Part shown: in pieces, positions 1 to 5,184 of the stretch | Layout of the letters: the number at the start of each line of letters is the position of its first letter | How positions within the stretch are numbered: position 1 is the stretch's first letter | NCBI GenBank assembly: GCA_948960675.1 | Contig: CARDPF010000226.1 | Coordinates: 1-5,184 of the forward strand | Direction of reading: 5' to 3' | DNA length: 5,184 nucleotides | From: an uncultured Eisenbergiella sp. | GTDB lineage: Bacteria; Bacillota; Clostridia; Lachnospirales; Lachnospiraceae | Translations under genes and position numbers: made by a program | The notes under the pieces: model-generated | Seen by the model: only the letters and a program-made list of their open reading frames with translations | Database searches by the model: none | What the model was told of the DNA's origin: nothing

Positions 1-997
1 CTATATGCGGCAGATGGCAGGATTGATGCATGCGGTGGCGGGTACCTCTGTGCAGATGATCCGGCTGGGCGGAAGGAAGGAAAAGCAGATTATCCGGGCC
101 TTGTTGGGGGAAGGGATTTTGGTTCAGGATATCTTTCTTCTGCGTGGGCAGGAGGACAAGCTGGAGGTTTCGATTTCCCTATGCACAAGAAAGGATACCA
201 GCGTCACGATTGAAGAGATTGCGGGATATCTGTCCGTCCTGTTGGATGTCAGGCTGGTGCCGGAGAAGCGTAATCCTTATTTTGTGGGGAAGGATCTGGT
301 AAATCTTTATTTCGAGGAGGAGCCTGCATTTTGCTGCCTGAGCGCCGCCGCGACGGCTATCAAAGAAAACGAAACGGTTTTGGGGGATTGCCATTCTTTT
401 TTTGAACAGGATGATGCAGTGACGATGATTCTGTCGGACGGCGTTGGCTCCGGGGAGGTTGCGGCCAAAGATGCGGCGCGGATTGTGGATCTGACTGAGC
501 AGATTCTTGACGCAGGGCTTGGGGAGGAAATGGCGGCACAGATTTTGAACGGAATGGTGGGCACGGAAGGGGAAGAGGCGCATATGGCCACGCTGGATAT
601 TTGCCGCATCGACTTAAAAAGCGGGGAGTGTGCGTTTGTCAAGGCGGGGGCGGCAAGCGCTTTTATCAAGAGGGGAAGCCTGGTGGAAAGGATCTGCTCG
701 GATGCGCTGCCGCTGGGACTGATGGATCGGGAGGATCAGCAAAAATCGGTGCGTCAGCTACAGGATGGGGATATGGTGATTCTTGTCTCGGACGGAGTGG
801 TACAGGATTTGCCCGGGGGGGACGGGGAATATTTGTTGGAGCAGCAAATCGGAAAACTTGCAGGAACCTCCCCGGTGGATATGGCCAATCTGCTCCTGCG
901 CTATGCAATCGGACAGTGTAGGGGGAAAATCCGCGATGACATGACGGTTTTGGTGGCCGGACTTTGGGAGAATGAGGAAGCACAGGATTTGGGTTGA
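1..997 (+). CDS. spoIIE: Stage II sporulation protein E, C-terminal PP2C phosphatase domain (5' partial)
   Basis: SpoIIE is a membrane-anchored serine phosphatase. In the forespore it dephosphorylates the anti-anti-sigma factor SpoIIAA and so releases sigma F; it also associates with the polar division septum. About 330 residues are visible, against roughly 800 in the family. The reading frame is open to the left edge, so the ATG at 5 is internal and the membrane segments lie outside the window. Counting that ATG as residue 1, the PP2C landmarks appear in order: LGD (Asp128), SDGVGSG (Asp145), a second SDG (Asp263) and DDMTVLV (Asp311/312). These are the acidic metal-binding positions of the family. 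The stretch FVKAGAASAFIKRG followed by LPLG also matches SpoIIE proteins. The C-terminus is normal, with a few residues after the last strand. The TGA stop overlaps the -35 of the tilS promoter. The identification is firm; the start is unseen. Confidence 0.95.
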   Translation, partial: YMRQMAGLMHAVAGTSVQMIRLGGRKEKQIIRALLGEGILVQDIFLLRGQEDKLEVSISLCTRKDTSVTIEEIAGYLSVLLDVRLVPEKRNPYFVGKDLVNLYFEEEPAFCCLSAAATAIKENETVLGDCHSFFEQDDAVTMILSDGVGSGEVAAKDAARIVDLTEQILDAGLGEEMAAQILNGMVGTEGEEAHMATLDICRIDLKSGECAFVKAGAASAFIKRGSLVERICSDALPLGLMDREDQQKSVRQLQDGDMVILVSDGVVQDLPGGDGEYLLEQQIGKLAGTSPVDMANLLLRYAIGQCRGKIRDDMTVLVAGLWENEEAQDLG

Positions 998-1022
998 GCA
1001 TTTGGAAAAAAGAGGGTATACT
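994..1022 (+). promoter_or_regulatory. Candidate sigma-A promoter for the tilS-hpt-ftsH operon
   Basis: TTGAGC at 994-999 (4 of 6 to TTGACA) is separated by exactly 17 bases from TATACT at 1017-1022 (5 of 6 to TATAAT). Transcription would begin near 1029, giving a leader of about 95 bases before ATG 1123. The -35 overlaps the TGA stop of spoIIE. This position makes sense because the downstream housekeeping genes need expression in vegetative cells, when spoIIE is off. The call rests on consensus match and spacing only. Confidence 0.6.
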
Positions 1023-1051
1023 GATAGAAAAAACATTACGGTTGGGCAGAA

Positions 1052-1094
1052 GGCTGCGTGATAACGGGAAAGCAGCCGCGTCTGCGGCTCCGTT
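1052..1094 (+). promoter_or_regulatory. tilS leader with two mutually exclusive GC-rich stems
   Basis: GGCTGC (1052-1057) is perfectly complementary to GCAGCC (1072-1077). AGCCGC (1074-1079) is perfectly complementary to GCGGCT (1084-1089) across a GTCT loop, and this second hairpin can be lengthened by AACGG (1063-1067) pairing with CCGTT (1090-1094) with a bulge on the left arm. The two stems share 1074-1077, so only one can form at a time. That is the layout of an attenuator or a translation switch. However, only three U follow the second stem, so it is not a standard intrinsic terminator. A regulatory role is inferred. Confidence 0.35.
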
Positions 1095-1122
1095 TGAAAA
1101 GGGAATAGGATACGGTACCGGG

Positions 1123-2562
1123 ATGATAACGGAAAAAGTACTTGGCTATATGGAAGAACATGGTATGCTGCCCGCAAGCGGAAACATTGTGGTGGGCGTT
1201 TCAGGAGGCGCGGACTCCGTGTGTCTGCTTTATTTACTGACAAAGCTGCGCAGGGAAAGACCCCTGCGGCTTCTGGCAGTGCATGTAAACCATGGGCTGC
1301 GGCCGGAGGCTGGAAAGGATGCGGCTTTCGTACAGGATCTTTGCTACTGCTGGGAGGTTCCTTTTTGTCTGGTGCAGGAGGATGTAGGGGCTTTTGCAAA
1401 GGACAGGGGCGTTTCCTGCGAGGAGGCAGGGCGCCTGGTGCGTTACCGGGCTTTTGGGGAAGCGCTTGAGCGGCTGAAAGAGGAAACCGGGGAAGGGGGC
1501 TGTATTGCGGTGGCGCATAACAGTGATGACCGGGCGGAAACCCTGTTGTTCCATATGCTGCGGGGAAGCGGGCTCACCGGGATGGGCAGCATTCGCCCTG
1601 TGCGGGAAAACAGGGACGGCAGCAGGATTATAAGGCCGCTCCTGTCTTGCACCAGAGCCGAAATCGAGGCATATTTGCAGGGGGAGGGGATTGGTTTTTG
1701 CACGGATGCCACCAATGGGCAGGACGTCTATACCAGAAATAAAATACGCAACCGGGTTTTTCCTTATGTGGAGCGGGAAATCAGCGGGAGGGCGAGGGAG
1801 CATCTTTCAAGGGAAGCGGATCTTTTGGCCAAAACGGCAGACTTTATAGAAGAACAGACAAAAAGTGCGATATACCGGTGCTGCGTGCAGGGGCAGGGAA
1901 GGCTGGAGTTTGACACTGCCGCTTTTGGGCAGGAGAACCCGTATCTGCAGGATCAGATGATTCTTTTTGCGTTTCATATGCTGGGAAGCGGCCGGAATTT
2001 GTCATCGGCCCATGTGGCAGAAGTGGGAAAGCTGTTTTTGCCGGCCTGTGTGAGCGGCAGGCGGGTGAGGCTTCCTTTTTTGCAGGTGGATGTCCGGCGG
2101 GAATTTGGAAGGGTGGTATTCTCCGTTTTAAAGGCGGAGGATAGCGTTGCGGCAGGGGAAAACACCGGAACCTTTTTGGAGATCGGGAGTTTTTTTGTGC
2201 CCGGATTGGGACAGATACGGACGAAATTGTTGGCCGGCCCCAAAAAAGAGGGGGATTTTTCGGCCTTTTTAAAAAATATACCGGAAAATAAGTATACGAA
2301 ATGGCTGGATTATGATAAAATAGTAGGGTCGGCTATATTTCGGACGCGCTGCACCGGGGATTACCTGACCATCAATGCCGCGATGGACAAAAAAAGCCTG
2401 AAGCGGTATATGGTGGAGGAGAAGATTCCGGCGGTGGAACGGGACGGGAAGATCGTACTCGCAGACGGGGCGCATGTGATGTGGGTTCCCGGCCATAGAA
2501 TCAGCGCGGCATATAAAATCAGCGCGCAAACGGCGTCTATATTGGAAGTACAGGTCGTTTAG
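1123..2562 (+). CDS. tilS: tRNA(Ile)-lysidine synthetase TilS
   Basis: TilS is a cytoplasmic PP-loop ATPase. It attaches lysine to C34 of the CAU anticodon of a minor tRNA-Ile, so that the tRNA reads AUA and is charged with isoleucine; it is essential in most bacteria. From ATG 1123 the protein is 479 residues, close to the 472 of B. subtilis. The P-loop SGGADS is at 27-32, VNHGLR at 55-60, AHNSDDRAET at 131-140 followed by the RGSGLTGMGSI segment, RPLL at 171-174 and YTRNKIRN at 203-210. The C-terminal TilS domain lies at about 395-475 (RTRCTGDYLT, KKSLKRYMVEEKIP, ADGAHVMWVPGHRIS). The start was chosen because it puts the P-loop at the usual distance from the N-terminus. The upstream ribosome site is weak (AGGA at 1107-1110, 12 bases away). 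An in-frame TTG at 994, overlapping the spoIIE stop with AGGA six bases before it, would add 43 residues not typical of the family. The function is firm; the start is moderately sure. Confidence 0.93.
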   Translation: MITEKVLGYMEEHGMLPASGNIVVGVSGGADSVCLLYLLTKLRRERPLRLLAVHVNHGLRPEAGKDAAFVQDLCYCWEVPFCLVQEDVGAFAKDRGVSCEEAGRLVRYRAFGEALERLKEETGEGGCIAVAHNSDDRAETLLFHMLRGSGLTGMGSIRPVRENRDGSRIIRPLLSCTRAEIEAYLQGEGIGFCTDATNGQDVYTRNKIRNRVFPYVEREISGRAREHLSREADLLAKTADFIEEQTKSAIYRCCVQGQGRLEFDTAAFGQENPYLQDQMILFAFHMLGSGRNLSSAHVAEVGKLFLPACVSGRRVRLPFLQVDVRREFGRVVFSVLKAEDSVAAGENTGTFLEIGSFFVPGLGQIRTKLLAGPKKEGDFSAFLKNIPENKYTKWLDYDKIVGSAIFRTRCTGDYLTINAAMDKKSLKRYMVEEKIPAVERDGKIVLADGAHVMWVPGHRISAAYKISAQTASILEVQVV

Positions 2563-2578
2563 GGAACAGGAAGGATGC

Positions 2579-2596
2579 GTAATCCGTCAGGGTTAC
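2579..2596 (+). other. Small hairpin in the tilS-hpt gap
   Basis: GTAATCC (2579-2585) pairs with GGGTTAC (2590-2596) across a GTCA tetraloop: seven pairs, one of them T-G. No T-run follows, so it is not an intrinsic terminator. It sits 20 bases before the hpt ribosome site and could affect mRNA processing or stability, or be incidental. Confidence 0.35.
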
Positions 2597-2616
2597 AGGG
2601 ATTTAAAAAATACGGG

Positions 2617-2624
2617 AGAAGGAG
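2617..2624 (+). promoter_or_regulatory. Ribosome binding site of hpt
   Basis: AGAAGGAG lies six bases before ATG 2631. It is a near-consensus Shine-Dalgarno at good spacing and fixes the hpt start. The 68-base gap after the tilS stop shows no convincing promoter, so hpt is probably co-transcribed with tilS. Confidence 0.8.
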
Positions 2625-2630
2625 TCTTAA

Positions 2631-3152
2631 ATGGCGGAGAGAATTGAGGTACTGCTCACGGAACAGGAAGTGAACGATAAAATCCGGGCGATCGGGGAAC
2701 AGATCAGCCGGGACTATCAGGGAAGGCAGGTATATTTGGTATGCATATTAAAGGGAGCCAGTTTTTTTGCGTGTGAACTGGCAAAACGTATCAGTGTGCC
2801 GGTTTTTTTGGATTTTATGTCTGTGTCCAGTTACGGAAGCGATACCATGTCCAGCGGCGTGATCCGGGTGGTTAAGGATCTGGACGAGTCCTTAAAAGAC
2901 AAGGACGTTATCGTGGTGGAGGATATCGTGGATACGGGGCGCACGCTCAGTTATCTGTTGGAGATGCTCAAGGCGAGAGGGACAAAAAGTCTTGCCCTTT
3001 GTGCGCTGCTTGATAAGCCGGACCGGCGCGTAGTGGATGTGCATGTGGATTATACGGGATTTCAAATTCCGGATGAATTTGTGGTGGGTTATGGTCTGGA
3101 CTACGACCAGAAATACAGGAACCTGCCTTATATCGGTATCGTGAAGTTTTAA
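2631..3152 (+). CDS. hpt: Hypoxanthine(-guanine) phosphoribosyltransferase
   Basis: This cytoplasmic purine-salvage enzyme transfers the phosphoribosyl group of PRPP to hypoxanthine, and usually guanine, giving IMP or GMP. The protein has 173 residues, close to the usual 175-185 of bacterial enzymes. Visible landmarks are LKGA at 40-43 (pyrophosphate-binding loop), the flexible loop around SVSSYGSD at 64-71, the PRPP-binding signature [11 protein letters not shown] at 95-105 with the acidic pair Glu97/Asp98, LLDKPDRR at 126-133 where the lysine reads the purine oxo group, and the C-terminal [10 protein letters not shown] at 150-159. No key position looks missing. The start is ATG 2631 behind a strong ribosome site. 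B. subtilis has its homologue hprT in the same place between tilS and ftsH. There, HprT and TilS are reported to form a complex that activates ftsH, so a second role here is possible but not shown. The choice between hypoxanthine and guanine cannot be read from the sequence. Confidence 0.95.
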   Translation: MAERIEVLLTEQEVNDKIRAIGEQISRDYQGRQVYLVCILKGASFFACELAKRISVPVFLDFMSVSSYGSDTMSSGVIRVVKDLDESLKDKDVIVVEDIVDTGRTLSYLLEMLKARGTKSLALCALLDKPDRRVVDVHVDYTGFQIPDEFVVGYGLDYDQKYRNLPYIGIVKF

Positions 3153-3171
3153 AGAGTAAAGAAAGAGGCCA

Positions 3172-3204
3172 TTGCGTTTTTACGCGCATGATGCAAAAAT
3201 GCGG
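3172..3204 (+). other. Hairpin-forming stretch in the hpt-ftsH gap
   Basis: GCGTTTTT (3174-3181) can pair with AAAAATGC (3195-3202), eight pairs with one G-T. A competing small stem GCGT/ACGC (3174-3177 with 3182-3185, TTTT loop) shares its left arm. The structure ends nine bases before the ftsH Shine-Dalgarno. It lacks a 3' U-tract outside the stem and is therefore not a classical terminator. It may help set ftsH expression relative to hpt. Confidence 0.3.
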
Positions 3205-3212
3205 TGAAGCCC

Positions 3213-3219
3213 AAGGAGG
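3213..3219 (+). promoter_or_regulatory. Ribosome binding site deciding the ftsH start
   Basis: AAGGAGG is a perfect Shine-Dalgarno and lies five bases before GTG 3225. It falls inside the reading frame that would be used by the alternative GTG at 3204, which itself has no Shine-Dalgarno in front. This argues that translation begins at 3225. Confidence 0.8.
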
Positions 3220-3224
3220 ATGCG

Positions 3225-5036
3225 GTGAATAGAAACGGCAGAGGAATCAATCTGGTCATTTCCCTGTTGCTTGTTGCCATGATGTTGTTTTGGTTTTCCA
3301 GCACGCTGCGGAGGATGGAGAATACCTGTACACAGGCGGAATTTGAGCAAATGCTGGATTCCGGACAGATATCGGGGATTTTGATCGAGCAGAACAGGGA
3401 AGTACCTACAGGCTCCGCACATATCAATTTGGCGGAAGGCGGGGACCGGCTGCTGCATGTGACGGACGTGAACGTTTTGATCGCGCAGCTGGATAAGGCC
3501 GGAATTGAATATATCATCAACGATGTACCGTCGGAGAATGTATTTTTGACTTCGATTTTGCCTGCCCTTATTATGGTAGGCGGAATATTCCTGATTTTCA
3601 TGATGATGAATGCCCAGAATGCGCAGGCAAACGGCGGCGGGAAGATGATGAATTTCGGGAAAAGCCGGGCGCGGATGAGTGTGGCGGGCGACAATAAGAT
3701 TACCCTCAAGGATGTGGCGGGACTTAAGGAAGAGAAGGAGGATCTGCAGGAAATCGTGGATTTCTTAAAGGATCCCGCCAAGTTTACCAAGGTGGGTGCA
3801 AGAATTCCAAAAGGCGTTTTGCTGGAGGGGCCTCCCGGAACCGGAAAAACACTGCTTGCCAAGGCGATTGCAGGGGAGGCAGACGTTCCGTTTTTTACGA
3901 TCTCCGGATCTGATTTTGTGGAGATGTTTGTGGGTGTGGGCGCATCCCGTGTGCGGGATCTTTTTGAGGAGGCGAAGAAAAACGCCCCCTGTATTGTGTT
4001 CATTGACGAAATTGACGCGGTAGCCAGAAGAAGGGGTACCGGCATGGGCGGCGGACACGACGAGCGGGAACAGACGCTCAACCAGATGCTGGTGGAAATG
4101 GACGGTTTCGGTGTCAACGAGGGGATTATTGTCATGGCGGCCACGAACCGTGTGGACATATTGGATCCCGCCATCCTGCGCCCGGGGCGTTTTGACAGGA
4201 AGATCAGTGTGGGTGCGCCTGATGTGGGGGGCAGGGAAGATATTTTGAAAGTCCATGCCAAGAATAAGCCCCTGGCGGACGATGTGGACTTGAGGCAGGT
4301 GGCACAGACTACGGCGGGCTTTACCGGTGCGGATCTGGAAAACCTTTTGAATGAGGCGGCCATTGTGGCGGCCAAACAGAACCGGGGATTTGTGTCGCAG
4401 GGGGATATCCAGAAAGCGTTTATCAAGGTCGGGATCGGCGCGGAAAAGAAAAGCCGGATTATTTCCGATAAAGAAAAGAGGATTACGGCATACCATGAAG
4501 CCGGACATGCCATTTTGTTTCATGTGCTTCCCGATGTGGGTCCGGTTTATACCGTATCCATTATCCCCACAGGGCTTGGGGCGGCAGGATATACAATGCC
4601 GCTGCCGGAACGGGACGATATGTTTATGACAAAGGGAAGGCTTTTGCAGGAGATCATGGTTTCCCTGGGAGGGCGGATTGCGGAGGAAATTATTTTCAAC
4701 GATATTACCACAGGAGCTTCCAGCGATATCAAAAAGGCCACGCAGCTGGCGAAAAAAATGGTGACGCGTTTCGGAATGTCGGAAAATGTGGGTGTGATTT
4801 GTTATGACGACGATGACGACGAAGTGTTTATCGGGCGTGACCTTGCCCATGCAAAAGGGCACAGCGAATTGATCAGCGGGGAGATAGACAGGGAGATTAA
4901 GCGGATTATCGACGACTGCTATGCCAAGGCAAGGGAATTGGTTTTACAGCATGAATCCGTTCTCCATAGCAGTGCCAGACTTCTTCTGGAAAAAGAGAAA
5001 ATAAACCGGGAAGAGTTCGAAGCGTTGTTCGTTTAG
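3225..5036 (+). CDS. ftsH: ATP-dependent zinc metalloprotease FtsH
   Basis: FtsH is a hexameric membrane AAA+ protease that extracts and degrades misassembled membrane proteins and selected cytoplasmic regulators. From GTG 3225 it has 603 residues, a normal length. Order of parts: first membrane helix about 8-26; extracytoplasmic domain about 27-104; second helix about 105-128; Walker A GPPGTGKT at 202-209; pore loop FVGVG at 235-239; Walker B VFIDEID at 258-264; second region of homology ATNR through RPGRFDR at 306-325; zinc site HEAGH at 424-428; third zinc ligand probably Asp501 in TGASSD; and a charged C-terminal helix. All catalytic residues are present. An acidic run of five Asp plus Glu at 528-533 (YDDDDDE) is richer than usual in the FtsH loop that normally reads as mixed acidic residues. 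The start is GTG 3225, behind a perfect ribosome site; GTG 3204 would add seven residues. The gene is the last of the tilS-hpt-ftsH run, 72 bases after hpt with no evident promoter in between. Confidence 0.97.
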   Translation: MNRNGRGINLVISLLLVAMMLFWFSSTLRRMENTCTQAEFEQMLDSGQISGILIEQNREVPTGSAHINLAEGGDRLLHVTDVNVLIAQLDKAGIEYIINDVPSENVFLTSILPALIMVGGIFLIFMMMNAQNAQANGGGKMMNFGKSRARMSVAGDNKITLKDVAGLKEEKEDLQEIVDFLKDPAKFTKVGARIPKGVLLEGPPGTGKTLLAKAIAGEADVPFFTISGSDFVEMFVGVGASRVRDLFEEAKKNAPCIVFIDEIDAVARRRGTGMGGGHDEREQTLNQMLVEMDGFGVNEGIIVMAATNRVDILDPAILRPGRFDRKISVGAPDVGGREDILKVHAKNKPLADDVDLRQVAQTTAGFTGADLENLLNEAAIVAAKQNRGFVSQGDIQKAFIKVGIGAEKKSRIISDKEKRITAYHEAGHAILFHVLPDVGPVYTVSIIPTGLGAAGYTMPLPERDDMFMTKGRLLQEIMVSLGGRIAEEIIFNDITTGASSDIKKATQLAKKMVTRFGMSENVGVICYDDDDDEVFIGRDLAHAKGHSELISGEIDREIKRIIDDCYAKARELVLQHESVLHSSARLLLEKEKINREEFEALFV

Positions 5037-5055
5037 GGAACGAGAAGACAAATTG

Positions 5056-5092
5056 CACAAAAAGTAAGTGGATATTTTGTGAATTTTGTGAA
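5056..5092 (+). repeat. Cluster of TTTTGTG boxes upstream of the right-hand promoter
   Basis: The nonamer TTTTGTGAA occurs twice in direct tandem (5075-5083 and 5084-5092). Its inverted core CACAAAA is at 5056-5062, forming a perfect 7-base inverted repeat with 5075-5081 around a 12-base spacer. A further partial inverted copy, ACAAAA, is at 5105-5110, overlapping the -35 region. The set lies directly upstream of the candidate promoter at 5102-5130 and could be an operator or an AT-rich upstream element. TTGTGAA equals one half of a Rex-type site, but the halves here are direct, not inverted, so no regulator is assigned. Confidence 0.45.
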
Positions 5093-5101
5093 TTCGGGGT
5101 A

Positions 5102-5130
5102 TGTACAAAACAGGTTGGGTTTGCTATTAT
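5102..5130 (+). promoter_or_regulatory. Candidate sigma-A promoter reading rightwards out of the window
   Basis: TGTACA (5102-5107, 4 of 6 to TTGACA), a 17-base spacer, and TATTAT (5125-5130, 5 of 6 to TATAAT) preceded by an extended -10 TGC (5122-5124). A perfect TATAAT at 5128-5133 overlaps but would leave a 20-base spacer. The start would be near 5137. No start codon with a ribosome site is seen before the window ends, so the leader is at least about 45 bases. The gene it serves is outside the window. Confidence 0.6.
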
Positions 5131-5144
5131 AATAAGCGTAACCC
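5117..5144 (+). repeat. Imperfect dyad enclosing the -10 region
   Basis: GGGTT (5117-5121) is complementary to AACCC (5140-5144), and GCT (5123-5125) to AGC (5135-5137), with small offsets. The centre, TATTATAATA (5125-5134), is itself palindromic and contains the -10. The right arm runs into eight consecutive C (5142-5149). This could be an operator or chance symmetry around an AT-rich -10. Confidence 0.3.
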
Positions 5145-5184
5145 CCCCCAATACATTATATAGTTTTTTGCTATACCCCATAAG

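Noticed and set aside
1074..1095. Intrinsic terminator after spoIIE formed by AGCCGC/GCGGCT
   Set aside because: The stem is good but only three T follow, then G and a run of A. It is retained only as a leader hairpin.
758..1399. Minus-strand open frame across the spoIIE-tilS junction
   Set aside because: It runs antisense to two conserved genes and its product is Pro/Leu-rich with no motif.
2593..2621. Promoter for hpt starting at TTACAG
   Set aside because: At 17-base spacing the -10 position reads AGAAGG, which is the ribosome site and not a -10.
3149..4513. Long open frame of 454 codons on the minus strand opposite ftsH
   Set aside because: It is fully antisense to an unmistakable ftsH, its translation is low-complexity Ser/Pro/Ala-rich with no recognisable domain, and GC-rich coding sequence commonly leaves the opposite frame open.
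3765..4862. Second minus-strand open frame of 365 codons opposite ftsH
   Set aside because: Same reasoning: His- and Arg-rich composition typical of an antisense shadow, and no domain seen.
5029..5043. Terminator directly at the end of ftsH (TCGTT/AACGA stem)
   Set aside because: The stem is only five pairs, includes the stop codon region, and has no T-tract after it.
5124..5169. Terminator formed by CTATTATAAT pairing with ATTATATAG, followed by six T
   Set aside because: The stem is almost wholly A-T, has a bulge and a loop of about 21 bases, and its left arm is the -10 of a good promoter. The T6 keeps it possible, but it is too weak to list as a feature.
4906..5181. Minus-strand open frame covering the end of ftsH and the right intergenic region
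   Set aside because: Half lies antisense to ftsH and the rest across repeats and a promoter. No ribosome site is evident before its ATG and the product resembles no family I know.
1..5184. New defence, phage, mobile or CRISPR system
   Set aside because: All coding space is taken by four conserved housekeeping or sporulation genes. No transposase, integrase, array or unfamiliar protein is present on either strand.

Overview
The window looks like ordinary chromosomal DNA from an endospore-forming Firmicute. It is most likely a member of the Clostridia, plausibly Lachnospiraceae, judging from a SpoIIE phosphatase, strong AGGAGG-type ribosome binding sites, mid-range GC (about half, by eye) and the gene order. 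The species cannot be fixed from this sequence alone.

All genes lie on the + strand and are tightly packed. From left to right: the 3' end of spoIIE, the sporulation phosphatase that activates sigma F (1-997, 5' end outside the window); tilS, tRNA-Ile lysidine synthetase (1123-2562); hpt, hypoxanthine phosphoribosyltransferase (2631-3152); ftsH, the membrane AAA+ zinc protease (3225-5036); and a 148-base non-coding tail (5037-5184) holding a candidate promoter for a gene to the right. The order spoIIE ... tilS-hprT-ftsH is the same as in Bacillus subtilis, where two further genes (yabS, yabT) lie between spoIIE and tilS. They are absent here.

A sigma-A-like promoter spans the spoIIE stop codon (TTGAGC, 17 bases, TATACT). 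tilS-hpt-ftsH can therefore probably be transcribed as a housekeeping operon independently of sporulation. The tilS leader contains two mutually exclusive GC-rich stems, and both short gaps inside the operon contain small hairpins. None of these has the U-tract of a normal terminator. Two start codons deserve attention: tilS probably starts at ATG 1123 rather than the overlapping TTG 994, and ftsH probably starts at GTG 3225 behind a perfect Shine-Dalgarno.

Functionally, TilS (tRNA decoding), Hpt (purine salvage) and FtsH (membrane protein quality control) are unrelated enzymes, but the cluster is conserved. In B. subtilis TilS and HprT are reported to form a complex that activates ftsH transcription, so the clustering may be regulatory. 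I see no mobile element, CRISPR array, tRNA, phage gene or new defence-like system. The least explained part is the downstream intergenic stretch 5037-5184, with repeated TTTTGTG boxes, a promoter, a dyad around its -10 and a run of eight C.
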